Shown in pieces: positions 1 through 7,530 of a stretch of DNA of 64,000 nt (its first letter is position 1; every line of letters starts with the position of its first letter). A program made the translations under genes and the position numbers. The notes below the pieces were generated by a model, which was not told the DNA's origin, ran no database searches, and was given only the letters and a program-made list of their open reading frames with translations. This DNA is from Actinoplanes auranticolor. GTDB taxonomy: Bacteria > Actinomycetota > Actinomycetes > Mycobacteriales > Micromonosporaceae. The stretch covers positions 1-64,000 of the forward strand of contig NZ_BOQL01000038.1 in NCBI RefSeq assembly GCF_018332655.1, given 5' to 3'.

Positions 1-92
1 GTTTCCGGACGGGCACTCAGAGTTTCTGCACCCTGGCGCCCCGACCGGCACTCGCTGTGGTCGCCGTTCATCACGATCGCCGACCGGAGCGG

Positions 93-653
93 CTATCCGG
101 TTGTGCGGCGGCGGTTGCGCCAGGCCTCTTGCTTCGCGCGGTTGCCGCACAGCTTCATGGAGCACCACTTGCCGGTACCGGCGCGTGAACTGTCGTAGAA
201 CGCCCACCGGCAAGCGTCGCCGGCACACACCTTGAGTCTCGGCCAAGTGCCGGCAGTCATCGACTCGACGACGCGCAGAACCAGCTCGCCCAACGCGCCG
301 TCGACGCCGTCCGCTTGGGCCGTCAGGCGCCATTCGCGACCCGAGGTGAACGACAGCGAGATGCCGGCCCGCTTCGCGACGTCGTCCAGGACTGCCACCG
401 TGGCAGGAGGCAGGGCGGCCTTGTTGTGGTTGGCCGAGGCAGCCGTACGTAATGCCTCCCGTAGCTCACGGGCTCGGCGAAGTTCGTCGTCGCTGACTGG
501 TCGGTCCGGCCGCAGGCCGGCCGCGTTCAGCCAGCCCCGCAACCCGGCAGCGTCCTGGAGGGCGTCCGTGCCGGCTTCCATGTCGAGAGTGTTGACGAAT
601 CGGCGGATCGGCTCCAGCCGATCCGGGGCCGTCATTGAGAGGCCGGTTGACAT
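93..653 (-). CDS. CGNR zinc-finger (ABATE-domain) transcriptional regulator
   Basis: A 186-residue protein. Residues about 15-130 look like the ABATE (stress-induced) domain. The C-terminus carries the CGNR zinc finger: a C-x4-C pair in VCAGDACRWAFYDSSR followed by WCSMKLCGNRAKQEAWR. This family is generally taken to be DNA-binding, with CGNR contacting DNA. The frame stays open upstream to 1061, but that extension lies inside the exporter gene on the other strand and is low-complexity, so I chose the ATG at 653 (MSTGLSMTAP). It is divergent from the MFS gene with 55 bp between them, which suggests that it controls the exporter. Family assignment is strong from the CGNR motif; the ligand is unknown. 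Confidence 0.85.
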   Translation of the reverse strand: MSTGLSMTAPDRLEPIRRFVNTLDMEAGTDALQDAAGLRGWLNAAGLRPDRPVSDDELRRARELREALRTAASANHNKAALPPATVAVLDDVAKRAGISLSFTSGREWRLTAQADGVDGALGELVLRVVESMTAGTWPRLKVCAGDACRWAFYDSSRAGTGKWCSMKLCGNRAKQEAWRNRRRTTG

Positions 654-662
654 GCCTTCATA

Positions 663-722
663 GTAACCGGCTTGTGCCCTCAATCGGTTAGCAATAACCT
701 GACTGGCCATGAAGCCGGTTAC
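663..722. promoter_or_regulatory. operator-like inverted repeats between CGNR regulator and exporter
   Basis: Two nested symmetric elements fill the divergent promoter region. GTAACCGGCTT at 663-673 is repeated inverted as AAGCCGGTTAC at 712-722. Between them is the small perfect dyad GGTTA-GCAA-TAACC at 686-699. The outer right arm overlaps the start of the MFS gene. This is an arrangement expected for autoregulation plus exporter repression; which protein binds is inference. Confidence 0.55.
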
Positions 723-2031
723 GGAGGAAGTGACAGACGCCCATGAACGCCCGGCCCCCGCCTGGTCCAGCCGGAACTTCCGGCGGCTCTGGCGCGGGTC
801 TGCCGCCTCAACGCTCGGCAACGAGGTCGCCGAGATCGCACTGCCGCTGTTCGCCCTGGTGACGCTCTCCGCCTCCGCCGCGCAGGCGAGCACCTTACGA
901 ATCGCCCAGTTCCTGCCGTTCCTGTTGGCCACCGTGCCGGCCGGCCTGCTCGTGGACCGGTTCCGGCACAGCCGCCTACGCCTGATGATCGGCGCAGACC
1001 TGGGGCGCGCGTTGCTCGTAGCGCTTCTTCCCGTCGCCGCGTGGACCGGGACGGCCGGCATGCCGACCCTCTACGTCGTGGTCTTCGCCGCCGCCGTGCT
1101 GACCGTCATCTACCAGATCGCCGACTTCGCACTCCTGCCGAAGATCGTCTCCGAGGATCAGATCGTCGACGCCAACGGCAAACTCGCCGCGACGCAGTCC
1201 GCAGCCGAGATCGGCGGCCGCGGTATCGGTGCCCTGCTCGTCCAAGCCCTGTCCGCGCCCGTCGCACTACTGCTCAACGCCGGCGGCTACCTCCTGTCGG
1301 CGATCTCCCTGAGCCGGATCCGCCTCAACGCTCACACCGCCCAACCGGCCGACGATCAGCCGGCCGACGATCAGCCGGCCGTTCGCGTTTCGGCACGCCG
1401 CGAGCTGCTCCGCGGCATCGGCTTCACCGTCCGCCAACGCTTCGTCCGACCGCTGCTCGGCGAGGCCGCCACGTTCAACCTCTTCAACGAGATCCTGCTG
1501 CTCGGCCTGATGCTGTACGCCGTCCGCGAAGTCCACCTGAGTCCCGTGGCCATCGGCGCGGTGTTCACCGCCGGCGGCATCGGTTCATTCGCCGGCGCCT
1601 GGTTCGGTGCCCGATTCACCGCTCGCTTCGGGTACGGCCGAGTACTGCTCGTCACCCTGGCCCTCGGCAACGGCGCACCCCTGGGCGTGCTGCTCGCCGA
1701 CCAGACGGGTTCAGAATCCGGGCTTCTCGCGCTACTGTGCTCGATCTTCGTCGTCATGGGCATCGGCATCGGCATCGCCAACGTCCACGCCGTCAGCCTG
1801 CGCCAGGCGGCCACACCCGAAGCCCTGCGCGGCCAGGTCAACGCCGCCTACCGTCTGGTGTCCTGGGGTGCCATACCGGTAGGGGCCGCCATCGGAGGCG
1901 TCATCGCGACACAGGCCGACCCGTTCACAGCAATGGTGACCGGCGCGATCGGCGTGTCCGTGTCCACTCTGTGGGTAGCTCTGTCGGCGGTCCCTGCACT
2001 CAGGAGCATCCACGACGCGGCCCGGCCGTGA
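709..2031 (+). CDS. MFS transporter (EntS-like MFS_3 family exporter)
   Basis: A 440-residue protein with about 12 hydrophobic segments and the N-terminal pattern SSRNFRRLWRGSAASTLGNE typical of EntS-like exporters. The loop motif GLLVDRFRHSRLRLMIGAD after the second membrane segment is the MFS motif A. The central cytoplasmic loop carries the QPADD repeat listed separately. No Shine-Dalgarno sequence precedes the ATG at 709. A GGAGG at 723-727 lies only 2 nt before an in-frame GTG at 730, so the true start could be slightly downstream. Probably expels a small toxic or siderophore-like compound under control of the divergent CGNR regulator; the substrate cannot be read from sequence. Confidence 0.85.
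   Translation: MKPVTEEVTDAHERPAPAWSSRNFRRLWRGSAASTLGNEVAEIALPLFALVTLSASAAQASTLRIAQFLPFLLATVPAGLLVDRFRHSRLRLMIGADLGRALLVALLPVAAWTGTAGMPTLYVVVFAAAVLTVIYQIADFALLPKIVSEDQIVDANGKLAATQSAAEIGGRGIGALLVQALSAPVALLLNAGGYLLSAISLSRIRLNAHTAQPADDQPADDQPAVRVSARRELLRGIGFTVRQRFVRPLLGEAATFNLFNEILLLGLMLYAVREVHLSPVAIGAVFTAGGIGSFAGAWFGARFTARFGYGRVLLVTLALGNGAPLGVLLADQTGSESGLLALLCSIFVVMGIGIGIANVHAVSLRQAATPEALRGQVNAAYRLVSWGAIPVGAAIGGVIATQADPFTAMVTGAIGVSVSTLWVALSAVPALRSIHDAARP
1342..1380 (+). repeat. 15-bp in-frame tandem repeat in MFS loop
   Basis: About 2.6 copies of a 15-bp unit encode QPADDQPADDQPA in the central loop of the exporter. The unit is a multiple of three, so copy-number change would lengthen the loop without a frameshift. 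Confidence 0.8.
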
Positions 2032-2078
2032 CACGCCCCAACACGGGCGGTGCACTGTCACAGCTGGAGGGCGGCCAT

Positions 2079-2100
2079 CCCGGGCGCTCGGTCGCCCGGG
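2079..2100 (+). terminator. hairpin after MFS gene, candidate terminator
   Basis: CCCGGGCG (2079-2086) pairs perfectly with CGCCCGGG (2093-2100) across a 6-nt loop, 48 bp after the MFS stop codon. No T-run follows, as is common in high-GC actinomycetes. The rest of the 2032-2385 gap contains a second, widely spaced inverted pair (TGCACTGT 2051-2058 and ACAGTGCA 2134-2141) but no gene that I recognise. Confidence 0.5.
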
Positions 2101-2385
2101 GCGAACTCCCGTGCCGCGGCGGCCTCCGGGCGCACAGTGCACTTCCAGTCCGTCGAGGTGGCCTCGGAGCCGGTCCTATGACGCGCGGCCTGCCAGCGTT
2201 GCAGCATCGAATGCCGACCTCCAGGCCCCGTAGGCAGCCGTCCGGGCACGGACAGGCCGCCTACGACTCGCGGTCGCGCGCATTGTCGGCGGCAGAACAA
2301 TGCGAGTTGGGTGAGGTGAGCTGCACCCGGCCGGAGCTGGAAAATTGCGTGTGTCGCCGCTCTGCGCCCATTAGCCTCCCGGCTC

Positions 2386-2976
2386 ATGGAGAGCACCACC
2401 TTTCGCACTGAACGCCTTCAGCTTCGCCCGGTGCGTGACGAGGACGTCGACCGGATCCTGCAGTACCGCAATCTGCCCGAAGTCACTCGTTGGCTCCTGC
2501 GCACGGAGGTCGACCCTGCGTCCTTCCGGGCGGCGTGGCGGCGCGCGGCGGAAGACCCCGACGACCACAGCAAGGCGGTGGTGCTCGGCGGTGTGGTCAT
2601 CGGAACCGTCTCGCTTGATGTGGTCGACGGTATGGGTCAGCCCGGCATGCCAGCGCGGACGGAGGCCGAACTCGGCTACATCTTCGATCCGGCCTACAAC
2701 GGCCATGGCTACGCCACCGAGGCGGTGACGGCGATGGTGGCGTACGCGTTCGACCGGTTGGGCCTGCGGCGGATCACTGCCGGCTGCTTCGCCGACAACC
2801 TTGCCTCGGTGAAGATCCTTGAGAAGGTCGGCATGCGTCGTGAGCAGCACGGCGTCGGCGTCTCCTGGCACGCCGAGTTAGGCTGGCTCGACGGCTACAC
2901 ATACGCCCTGCTCGCCGAGACGTGGGTGCGTCGGCATCGGCGCTCACCCCTTACGCCGCATCCGGCGCCGAGTTGA
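2386..2976 (+). CDS. GNAT acetyltransferase, RimJ/RimL type
   Basis: A 196-residue protein starting TTFRTERLQLRPVRDEDVDR, the usual opening of the RimJ/RimL GNAT group (Acetyltransf_3). The acetyl-CoA binding segment is visible as GYIFDPAYNGHGYATEAV (Q/RxxGxG/A-like NGHGYA), followed by GCFADNLASVKILEKVGM, the conserved asparagine and hydrophobic helix near the C-terminus. It probably transfers an acetyl group to an amine of a small molecule or a protein N-terminus. It converges with the methyltransferase on the other strand, leaving 4 bp between the stop codons. The substrate is unknown. Confidence 0.88.
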   Translation: MESTTFRTERLQLRPVRDEDVDRILQYRNLPEVTRWLLRTEVDPASFRAAWRRAAEDPDDHSKAVVLGGVVIGTVSLDVVDGMGQPGMPARTEAELGYIFDPAYNGHGYATEAVTAMVAYAFDRLGLRRITAGCFADNLASVKILEKVGMRREQHGVGVSWHAELGWLDGYTYALLAETWVRRHRRSPLTPHPAPS

Positions 2977-2980
2977 TCCG

Positions 2981-3616
2981 TCACGTCCGGAGGGCGATGA
3001 TGCACGCGACCTGCATACCCGGCCGGCCGACTGGCTCGAAGACCGTGGTCATCACCACATGGAAACCGGCCTCAGCCAGCATTTCGTTCACCGCATCGGG
3101 TCGTCGGCGATACAGAGTGAGATCGATGTCGGCGCCCCACTGCTCAGTGAGGTGCTTCGACCCGTCACCCATCTGAAAGGCCAGCAGGACCGGTGCCTCA
3201 GGAACCAGCACCCGGTGAAACTCCCGGAGCACTTGCGGGAGTTCCAGGTCCGGCACATGGATGATCGACAGCCACGCGAGAACGCCCGACAGGCTGCGGT
3301 CGGCCTGCGTCAGCTCGTCCATCGAGCCGACCTCGAACGGGAGCTCGGGAAAGTTCGACTTGGCCTGCTCGACCATCTTGGGCGAAAGATCGATGCCGAA
3401 GACGTCGAGGCCCAGAGAGTGCAGGAAGGCGGTCAGCTGTCCGGGTCCGGACCCCACATCCGCGACCCGTCCGCCGACGGCCAGCTTGGCGAAGATGGCC
3501 AGAAGTCCTTGCTGCACCGGCTGCTTCGACAGGTCCTCAAGGACAAGAGCGGAGTAGTTGGACGCCGCGCTGTCGTACGACGATCCGATGGCAGCCAGTT
3601 GATCAAGCCTACTCAT
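2981..3616 (-). CDS. class I SAM-dependent methyltransferase
   Basis: A 211-residue protein with the Rossmann methyltransferase motifs in order: motif I GGRVADVGSGPGQL (residues about 48-61), an acidic residue after the second strand (FGIDLSPKMVEQAK), motif II/III around SGVLAWLSIIHV, and a C-terminal beta-rich part. The frame is open to 3676, but the ATG at 3616 (MSRLDQLAAIG) gives the usual family length and I prefer it. It stands alone and converges with the GNAT gene. It methylates an unidentified small molecule; the UbiE/Methyltransf_11-25 group is the nearest label. Confidence 0.85.
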   Translation of the reverse strand: MSRLDQLAAIGSSYDSAASNYSALVLEDLSKQPVQQGLLAIFAKLAVGGRVADVGSGPGQLTAFLHSLGLDVFGIDLSPKMVEQAKSNFPELPFEVGSMDELTQADRSLSGVLAWLSIIHVPDLELPQVLREFHRVLVPEAPVLLAFQMGDGSKHLTEQWGADIDLTLYRRRPDAVNEMLAEAGFHVVMTTVFEPVGRPGMQVACIIALRT

Positions 3617-3690
3617 GCCACCAGTATGCGGTCGACGACAACCATGCTCGGGCTCCGGCCTGGGCACTCGGTCCACTTCACTGAGCCCCC

Positions 3691-3963
3691 GTGACCGCGA
3701 TGCCGGCCGACAGGACGATCCTTCGCTCGTCCGCGTTCATGTCGAACCCGCTGCAATCAGCTGGGCCGATCGCCCGGGGCTGGTATCCGCAGACAACCGG
3801 ACGTGGCGCCATCCCCTGGACGGACACCGAGGACATCGCCCGGGTCACCGCGACGGTCCTGCAGGCAGACGCACACACCGAGCGGATCACCGGCCGCTCG
3901 GCCACCACACTGCCCTCATGGATTGACGCCAACCGCGACCGCTTCACCGCCGTAGTTCGATGA
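3691..3963 (+). pseudogene. NmrA-like NAD(P)-binding protein, internally deleted fragment
   Basis: The 90-residue frame resembles the C-terminal half of NmrA/NAD(P)H-binding atypical SDR proteins. The pattern is a LRSSAFMSNPL segment, then GRGAIPWTDTEDIARVTATVL (the usual PWIDPRDIAAVAA stretch), then a short tail ending in SWIDANRDRF that matches the typical FAEWVxxHxDAF ending. The N-terminal dinucleotide-binding half is absent, and the last part is shorter than in full-length members. I read it as a decayed remnant and not a functional small protein. The family call rests on pattern recall and would need a search. Confidence 0.5.
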
Positions 3964-4190
3964 TGGTGTCGTTGGCCCAGAACCCACGTCCGCGATAGGT
4001 GGTGTATGAGTCGTCATCGCGCGGCTGTTTCCCTTCACGCCGGCTCACAGTCGCGTGTGCGGCCCACCCCGTGGGACCTCCCCGAGAACATCAGGGCCGG
4101 AGAAGGCGCTACGCGCGCCAGGTGGACCGCTTTGTTCTCCGCCTGGCAGGCGTCGGCTCGGCGCGGTCCCCATCGAAGTATCAGGTCTTC

Positions 4191-4319
4191 GAGGCCGCGC
4201 ACGTGGTGGGGGCCACCGTGGACCACATCCACGCGCGCGGCGAGCACCCGTTCCTGCAGGTCGCAACCACCAACCACGGCGCGATCCGGCTCTGCGAGCG
4301 CCTCGGCTACCGGGAGGCC
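4191..4319 (+). pseudogene. GNAT acetyltransferase C-terminal remnant
   Basis: About 43 codons read VVGATVDHIHARGEHPFLQV then ATTNHGAIRLCERLGYREA. This is the characteristic last helix and strand of GNAT proteins (usually HVATTNTGAIRLYERLGF). No acetyl-CoA loop or N-terminal part precedes it in any frame. By chance it is in frame with the downstream histidine kinase, which creates a spurious 127-residue extension of that gene. Confidence 0.6.
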
Positions 4320-4367
4320 GTGAGCGCCGGGCGGCAGGACGACAGAGTGCGGTGCGAGCGGGGCCCC

Positions 4368-4373
4368 TATCCT
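4368..4373 (+). promoter_or_regulatory. -10 element placing transcription start at the kinase GTG
   Basis: TATCCT (TANNNT) ends 6 nt before the GTG at 4380, the spacing expected when mRNA begins at the start codon. No Shine-Dalgarno sequence is present. No convincing -35 box was seen. Confidence 0.5.
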
Positions 4374-4379
4374 GGGGCC

Positions 4380-5642
4380 GTGCACGGACCTTCCGGCCCT
4401 CTCCGCTCACCGCCGGCCGCCGCTGAACCATCCGTCACCGAGGGCGACGGCCCCGGCGCACGGTGGTGGCGCGAAGCGGCGGTCACGGCGACGACATTCG
4501 CGGTCTACGTGCTCGGCGGCGTGGTGCAGACCGACGGCAGCCTCTCCCCGCCGGTTGCCGCCGTGTACCTCATGGCCGCGGCGTCCTGCGGTGTGCTGTC
4601 GGCGCGGCGCCGGGCGCCCCTGACGGTCCTGCTGGCCACGGTCGCGTTCGGCGTGCTGGTCCAGCCCTTCGGACTTCCGCTGAACCCGCTCGTCGCGGCT
4701 CCCGTCGCCGTGGCGGCCTACCACTACGCGCTGGCCACGAGCGCCGAGGCCCGTGCGGCGGGCGCGGCGCTGCTCGCCTCGGCGGCGCTCCTGGTCGCCT
4801 CCAGCCCGTCGTGGGACGACCTCTCCTGGCAGGATGCCGGGCGGATCGGCGCGGTGGCGGCGGTCCCGCTGGTGGCCGGCGTGCTCGGCAGCTCGGTGCG
4901 CAACCGTCGGGCCTATCTGGCGGCCATGGAGGAACGGGCCCGGCGGGCCGAGGACAGCCGGGACCGCGAGGCCCGCCGCCGGGTGGCCGAGGAGCGGATC
5001 CGCATCGCCCGCGAGCTGCACGACCTCGTGGCCCACCAGATCACGCTGGCCAACGCGCAGGCCACGGTCGCCGCCCACCTGTTCGACGCCCGGCCGGAGC
5101 AGACCCGGGCCGGCCTGCACCAGGTCGTCGAGACCACCCGCCAGGCACTCGACGACCTCCGGGCGACGGTCGGGCTCCTGCGGCAGTCCGGGGACCCGGC
5201 CGCGCCGGCCGAACCGGCGCCCGGCCTGGCCCAGCTTCCCGCGCTCCTCGAGTCCTTCCGCCGCGCGGGCCTGCGGGTGTCGGTGCACCGGGACGGCACG
5301 GCCCGGGCCCTGGCGCCCGGTGTGGACCTCAGCGCCTATCGCATCGTTCAGGAGGCCCTGACCAACGTGACCAAGCACGCCGGTACCGCCAGCGCGGACG
5401 TCCGCCTCACCTGGCATCAGGACCACGTGACCATCACCATCGCCGACGACGGAGGGAGGACACGTACCGCGCCGGACCGTCCGCCCGGCTACGGGCTGAT
5501 CGGGATGCGGGAACGCGCCGCCGCGGTCGGTGGAAGCCTCACCGCGGGCCGGAGCCCGGAGGGTGGCTTCCGCGTGGACGCCCATCTCCCGCTCCAGCCC
5601 GGCGGCGTACCGGGCGACGGAGCGGACGGGGGTACGCGGTGA
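4380..5642 (+). CDS. two-component sensor histidine kinase (NarL/DesK type)
   Basis: A 420-residue membrane kinase. Residues 30-172 hold about four to five hydrophobic segments with short loops and no large extracellular domain, so it probably senses through the membrane. A short coiled stretch (residues 180-205) leads to the HisKA_3 dimerisation helix with RELHDLVAH, phospho-acceptor His214. The HATPase_c domain shows the N box ALTNVTKHAG (Asn329), the G1 box IADDGG and the G2 box GYGLIGMRERAAAVGG. The GTG at 4380 was chosen because a -10 element fits it and because the sequence upstream is a GNAT remnant. The gene overlaps the response regulator by 4 bp. It phosphorylates that partner; the signal is unknown. 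Confidence 0.9.
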   Translation: MHGPSGPLRSPPAAAEPSVTEGDGPGARWWREAAVTATTFAVYVLGGVVQTDGSLSPPVAAVYLMAAASCGVLSARRRAPLTVLLATVAFGVLVQPFGLPLNPLVAAPVAVAAYHYALATSAEARAAGAALLASAALLVASSPSWDDLSWQDAGRIGAVAAVPLVAGVLGSSVRNRRAYLAAMEERARRAEDSRDREARRRVAEERIRIARELHDLVAHQITLANAQATVAAHLFDARPEQTRAGLHQVVETTRQALDDLRATVGLLRQSGDPAAPAEPAPGLAQLPALLESFRRAGLRVSVHRDGTARALAPGVDLSAYRIVQEALTNVTKHAGTASADVRLTWHQDHVTITIADDGGRTRTAPDRPPGYGLIGMRERAAAVGGSLTAGRSPEGGFRVDAHLPLQPGGVPGDGADGGTR

Positions 5643-6319
5643 CGCTCCGGGTGGTGCTCGCCGACGACCAGGCGCTGCTGCGCGACGCGTTCCGGTTGCT
5701 GCTCGACAGCGCGGACGACATCACGGTGGTCGGTGAGGCCGCCGACGGCCGGGAGGCGGTGCGGCTGACCCGCGAGCTGCGCCCCGACGTGGTGGTCATG
5801 GACATCCGGATGCCCGGCGTGGACGGCCTCACCGCCACGTCGGAGATCTGCGCGGACCCGGACCTGCGCGCGACCCGCATCCTCATCCTCACCACGTACG
5901 AGACCGAGGAGTACGTCGCTCAGGCACTGCGCGCGGGAGCCGGCGGCTTCATCGGCAAGGGCATCGGGGCCGGCGAGCTGCTGCACGCGGTACGGACGAT
6001 CGCCGCCGGGGACACCCTCCTGTCCCCCGCCGCGACGAGGTCCCTGGTCGCCCGTTTCCTGGCCACCCCGGACGAGGCCCCGCAGCGGCACAGCGAACAG
6101 CTCGGACTGCTCACCGCTCGGGAACGGGAGATGGTGGCGCTGGTGGCGACCGGACTGTCCAATCAGGAGATCGCCGAGCGGATGTTCCTGAGCCCGTTCA
6201 CCGTCCGGGCCCACGTGCAGCGCGCCATGACGAAGCTGGAGGCCCGCGACCGGGCCCAGCTGGTCGTCATCGCGTACCGGACCGGTCTGGCGCACACCAC
6301 GCCGGACGGCCCACAGTGA
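5639..6319 (+). CDS. NarL/FixJ-family response regulator
   Basis: A 226-residue regulator starting with GTG inside the GTGA overlap with the kinase stop codon, so translation is coupled. The receiver domain (residues 3-120) has the acidic pair DD at 9-10, phospho-acceptor Asp55 in VVVMDIRMPG and the conserved Lys107 in GGFIGKG. A LuxR-type helix-turn-helix follows at about 150-215 (LTAREREMVALVATGLSNQE, then AHVQRAMTKLEARDRAQ). It would bind DNA as a phosphorylated dimer. Targets are not evident; the downstream monooxygenase/exporter pair is on the other strand and convergent. Confidence 0.93.
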   Translation: MTLRVVLADDQALLRDAFRLLLDSADDITVVGEAADGREAVRLTRELRPDVVVMDIRMPGVDGLTATSEICADPDLRATRILILTTYETEEYVAQALRAGAGGFIGKGIGAGELLHAVRTIAAGDTLLSPAATRSLVARFLATPDEAPQRHSEQLGLLTAREREMVALVATGLSNQEIAERMFLSPFTVRAHVQRAMTKLEARDRAQLVVIAYRTGLAHTTPDGPQ

Positions 6320-6342
6320 TCGTGGTGCCGGGCCGCCGCATC

Positions 6343-7530
6343 TCACGGCATCTCGGGCAGGGCGAGGGCCGAGTGAGCCGGCCGGACCGGCGCCGCGGGC
6401 AGGGCGGCGAGCGCACGCAGCGCGGCGTTGCGTTGCTCGAGAGCCTGGGCGGTGATGGGGAAGAGCGCGGCTCCCCCGTTGTCCACCAGCGACTGGTTGG
6501 CGGCCACGAACGGGCGCAGGGCGCGTTCGCAGGCGGCGTAGGCGGCGGTGTGGTCGTCGTGCGTGGCCAGGGCGTGGGCGAGCATGTACGCGCCGACGAG
6601 CGCGAGGCTCGAGCCCTGCCCGGTGAGGAACGACGGCGCGTACGCGGCGTCGCCGACGAGCGCGACGCGGTCGCTGGACCAGTGCGGCATGCGGATCTGA
6701 CCGGCCGTGTCGAAGAACAGGTCCTCGGCGTCGCGCATGGCCTCGATGATCCCGGGCACCTCCCACCCCGCACCGGCGTACACCGAGGCGATCAGCTCCC
6801 GCTGGGCGGCCGGGTCCCGCAGCGCCCGCGTCGGCGGTTCGGGCTGGTGGAAGTGCAGGAACGCGTGCAGCTCGGGGCTGTCGCCGACGGCGTACAGTCC
6901 CGCGGCTCTGCCCGGGGTGTTCCACACCAGGAACTCGTGGGAGAGCCCACGGGTGTTCGGCATGGTGAAGATGGCGATGCCGTAGCCGAGGTGGCGGTGG
7001 AACTGTTCCTCGGGACCGAACAGGGACCGCCGGGTTTGTGAGTGCATGCCGTCGGCGCCGACGACAAGGTCGAACGTACGCTGCCGCCCGTCGCGGAAAG
7101 TCACGTCGACCCCCTGCCTGGTCTGGTCGAGGGTCGCGACGGAGTTGCCGAACAGGAACTCCACGTCGTCGCGGACCAGCCCGTGGAGGCTCGCGGTCAG
7201 ATCGCCCCGACGCACCTCGAGGTCCTGCCCCTCGACGCTTCCGGCGACGGCATGCGGGGCCAGCGAGGTCACTTCGCTACCGTCGGCGTCCAGAAAGGTG
7301 CACAGCCGCATGTCGACGTGCGCCGCGCGTAGCCGCGGCAGGATGCCCATCCGTCGCACGACCTCGATCGCTGTGCCGCGGACGTCGATCGGGTAGCCAC
7401 CGGCACGCGGCGCGCCGGCCTTCTCCACGACGGTGACCGCGAATCCGGACCGGTGCAGCCAGTACGCCAGCGCGGGCCCGGCGATGCTGGCTCCCACGAT
7501 GAGAACCGTGCGCTTCGGTTCGCCCGTCAT
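6343..7530 (-). CDS. FAD-dependent monooxygenase (PHBH/TetX-like)
   Basis: A 395-residue flavoprotein hydroxylase. The N-terminus has the FAD-binding GxGxxG-like motif VLIVGASIAGPALAYWL (residues about 8-24) with the following acidic residue in VVEKAGAP. The middle motif DLVVGADGMHSQTRRSLFG is the DG motif of group A monooxygenases. The second FAD motif is VALVGDAAYAPSFLTGQG, where class members have GDAAH; here the histidine is Tyr. It overlaps the stop codon of the upstream DHA2 exporter by 4 bp (ATGA), so the two are made together. TetX-type enzymes inactivate aromatic or polyketide drugs with NAD(P)H and O2. Combined with the exporter this suggests detoxification or tailoring, but that is inference. 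Confidence 0.88.
   Translation of the reverse strand: MTGEPKRTVLIVGASIAGPALAYWLHRSGFAVTVVEKAGAPRAGGYPIDVRGTAIEVVRRMGILPRLRAAHVDMRLCTFLDADGSEVTSLAPHAVAGSVEGQDLEVRRGDLTASLHGLVRDDVEFLFGNSVATLDQTRQGVDVTFRDGRQRTFDLVVGADGMHSQTRRSLFGPEEQFHRHLGYGIAIFTMPNTRGLSHEFLVWNTPGRAAGLYAVGDSPELHAFLHFHQPEPPTRALRDPAAQRELIASVYAGAGWEVPGIIEAMRDAEDLFFDTAGQIRMPHWSSDRVALVGDAAYAPSFLTGQGSSLALVGAYMLAHALATHDDHTAAYAACERALRPFVAANQSLVDNGGAALFPITAQALEQRNAALRALAALPAAPVRPAHSALALPEMP

Noticed and set aside
4407..5585. 392-codon open frame opposite the first histidine kinase, and similar long antisense frames throughout (for example 18142-19857 and 5489-6925)
   Set aside because: They are Arg/Gly/Pro-rich mirror images of well-supported genes with no motif; a consequence of high GC in codon third positions.
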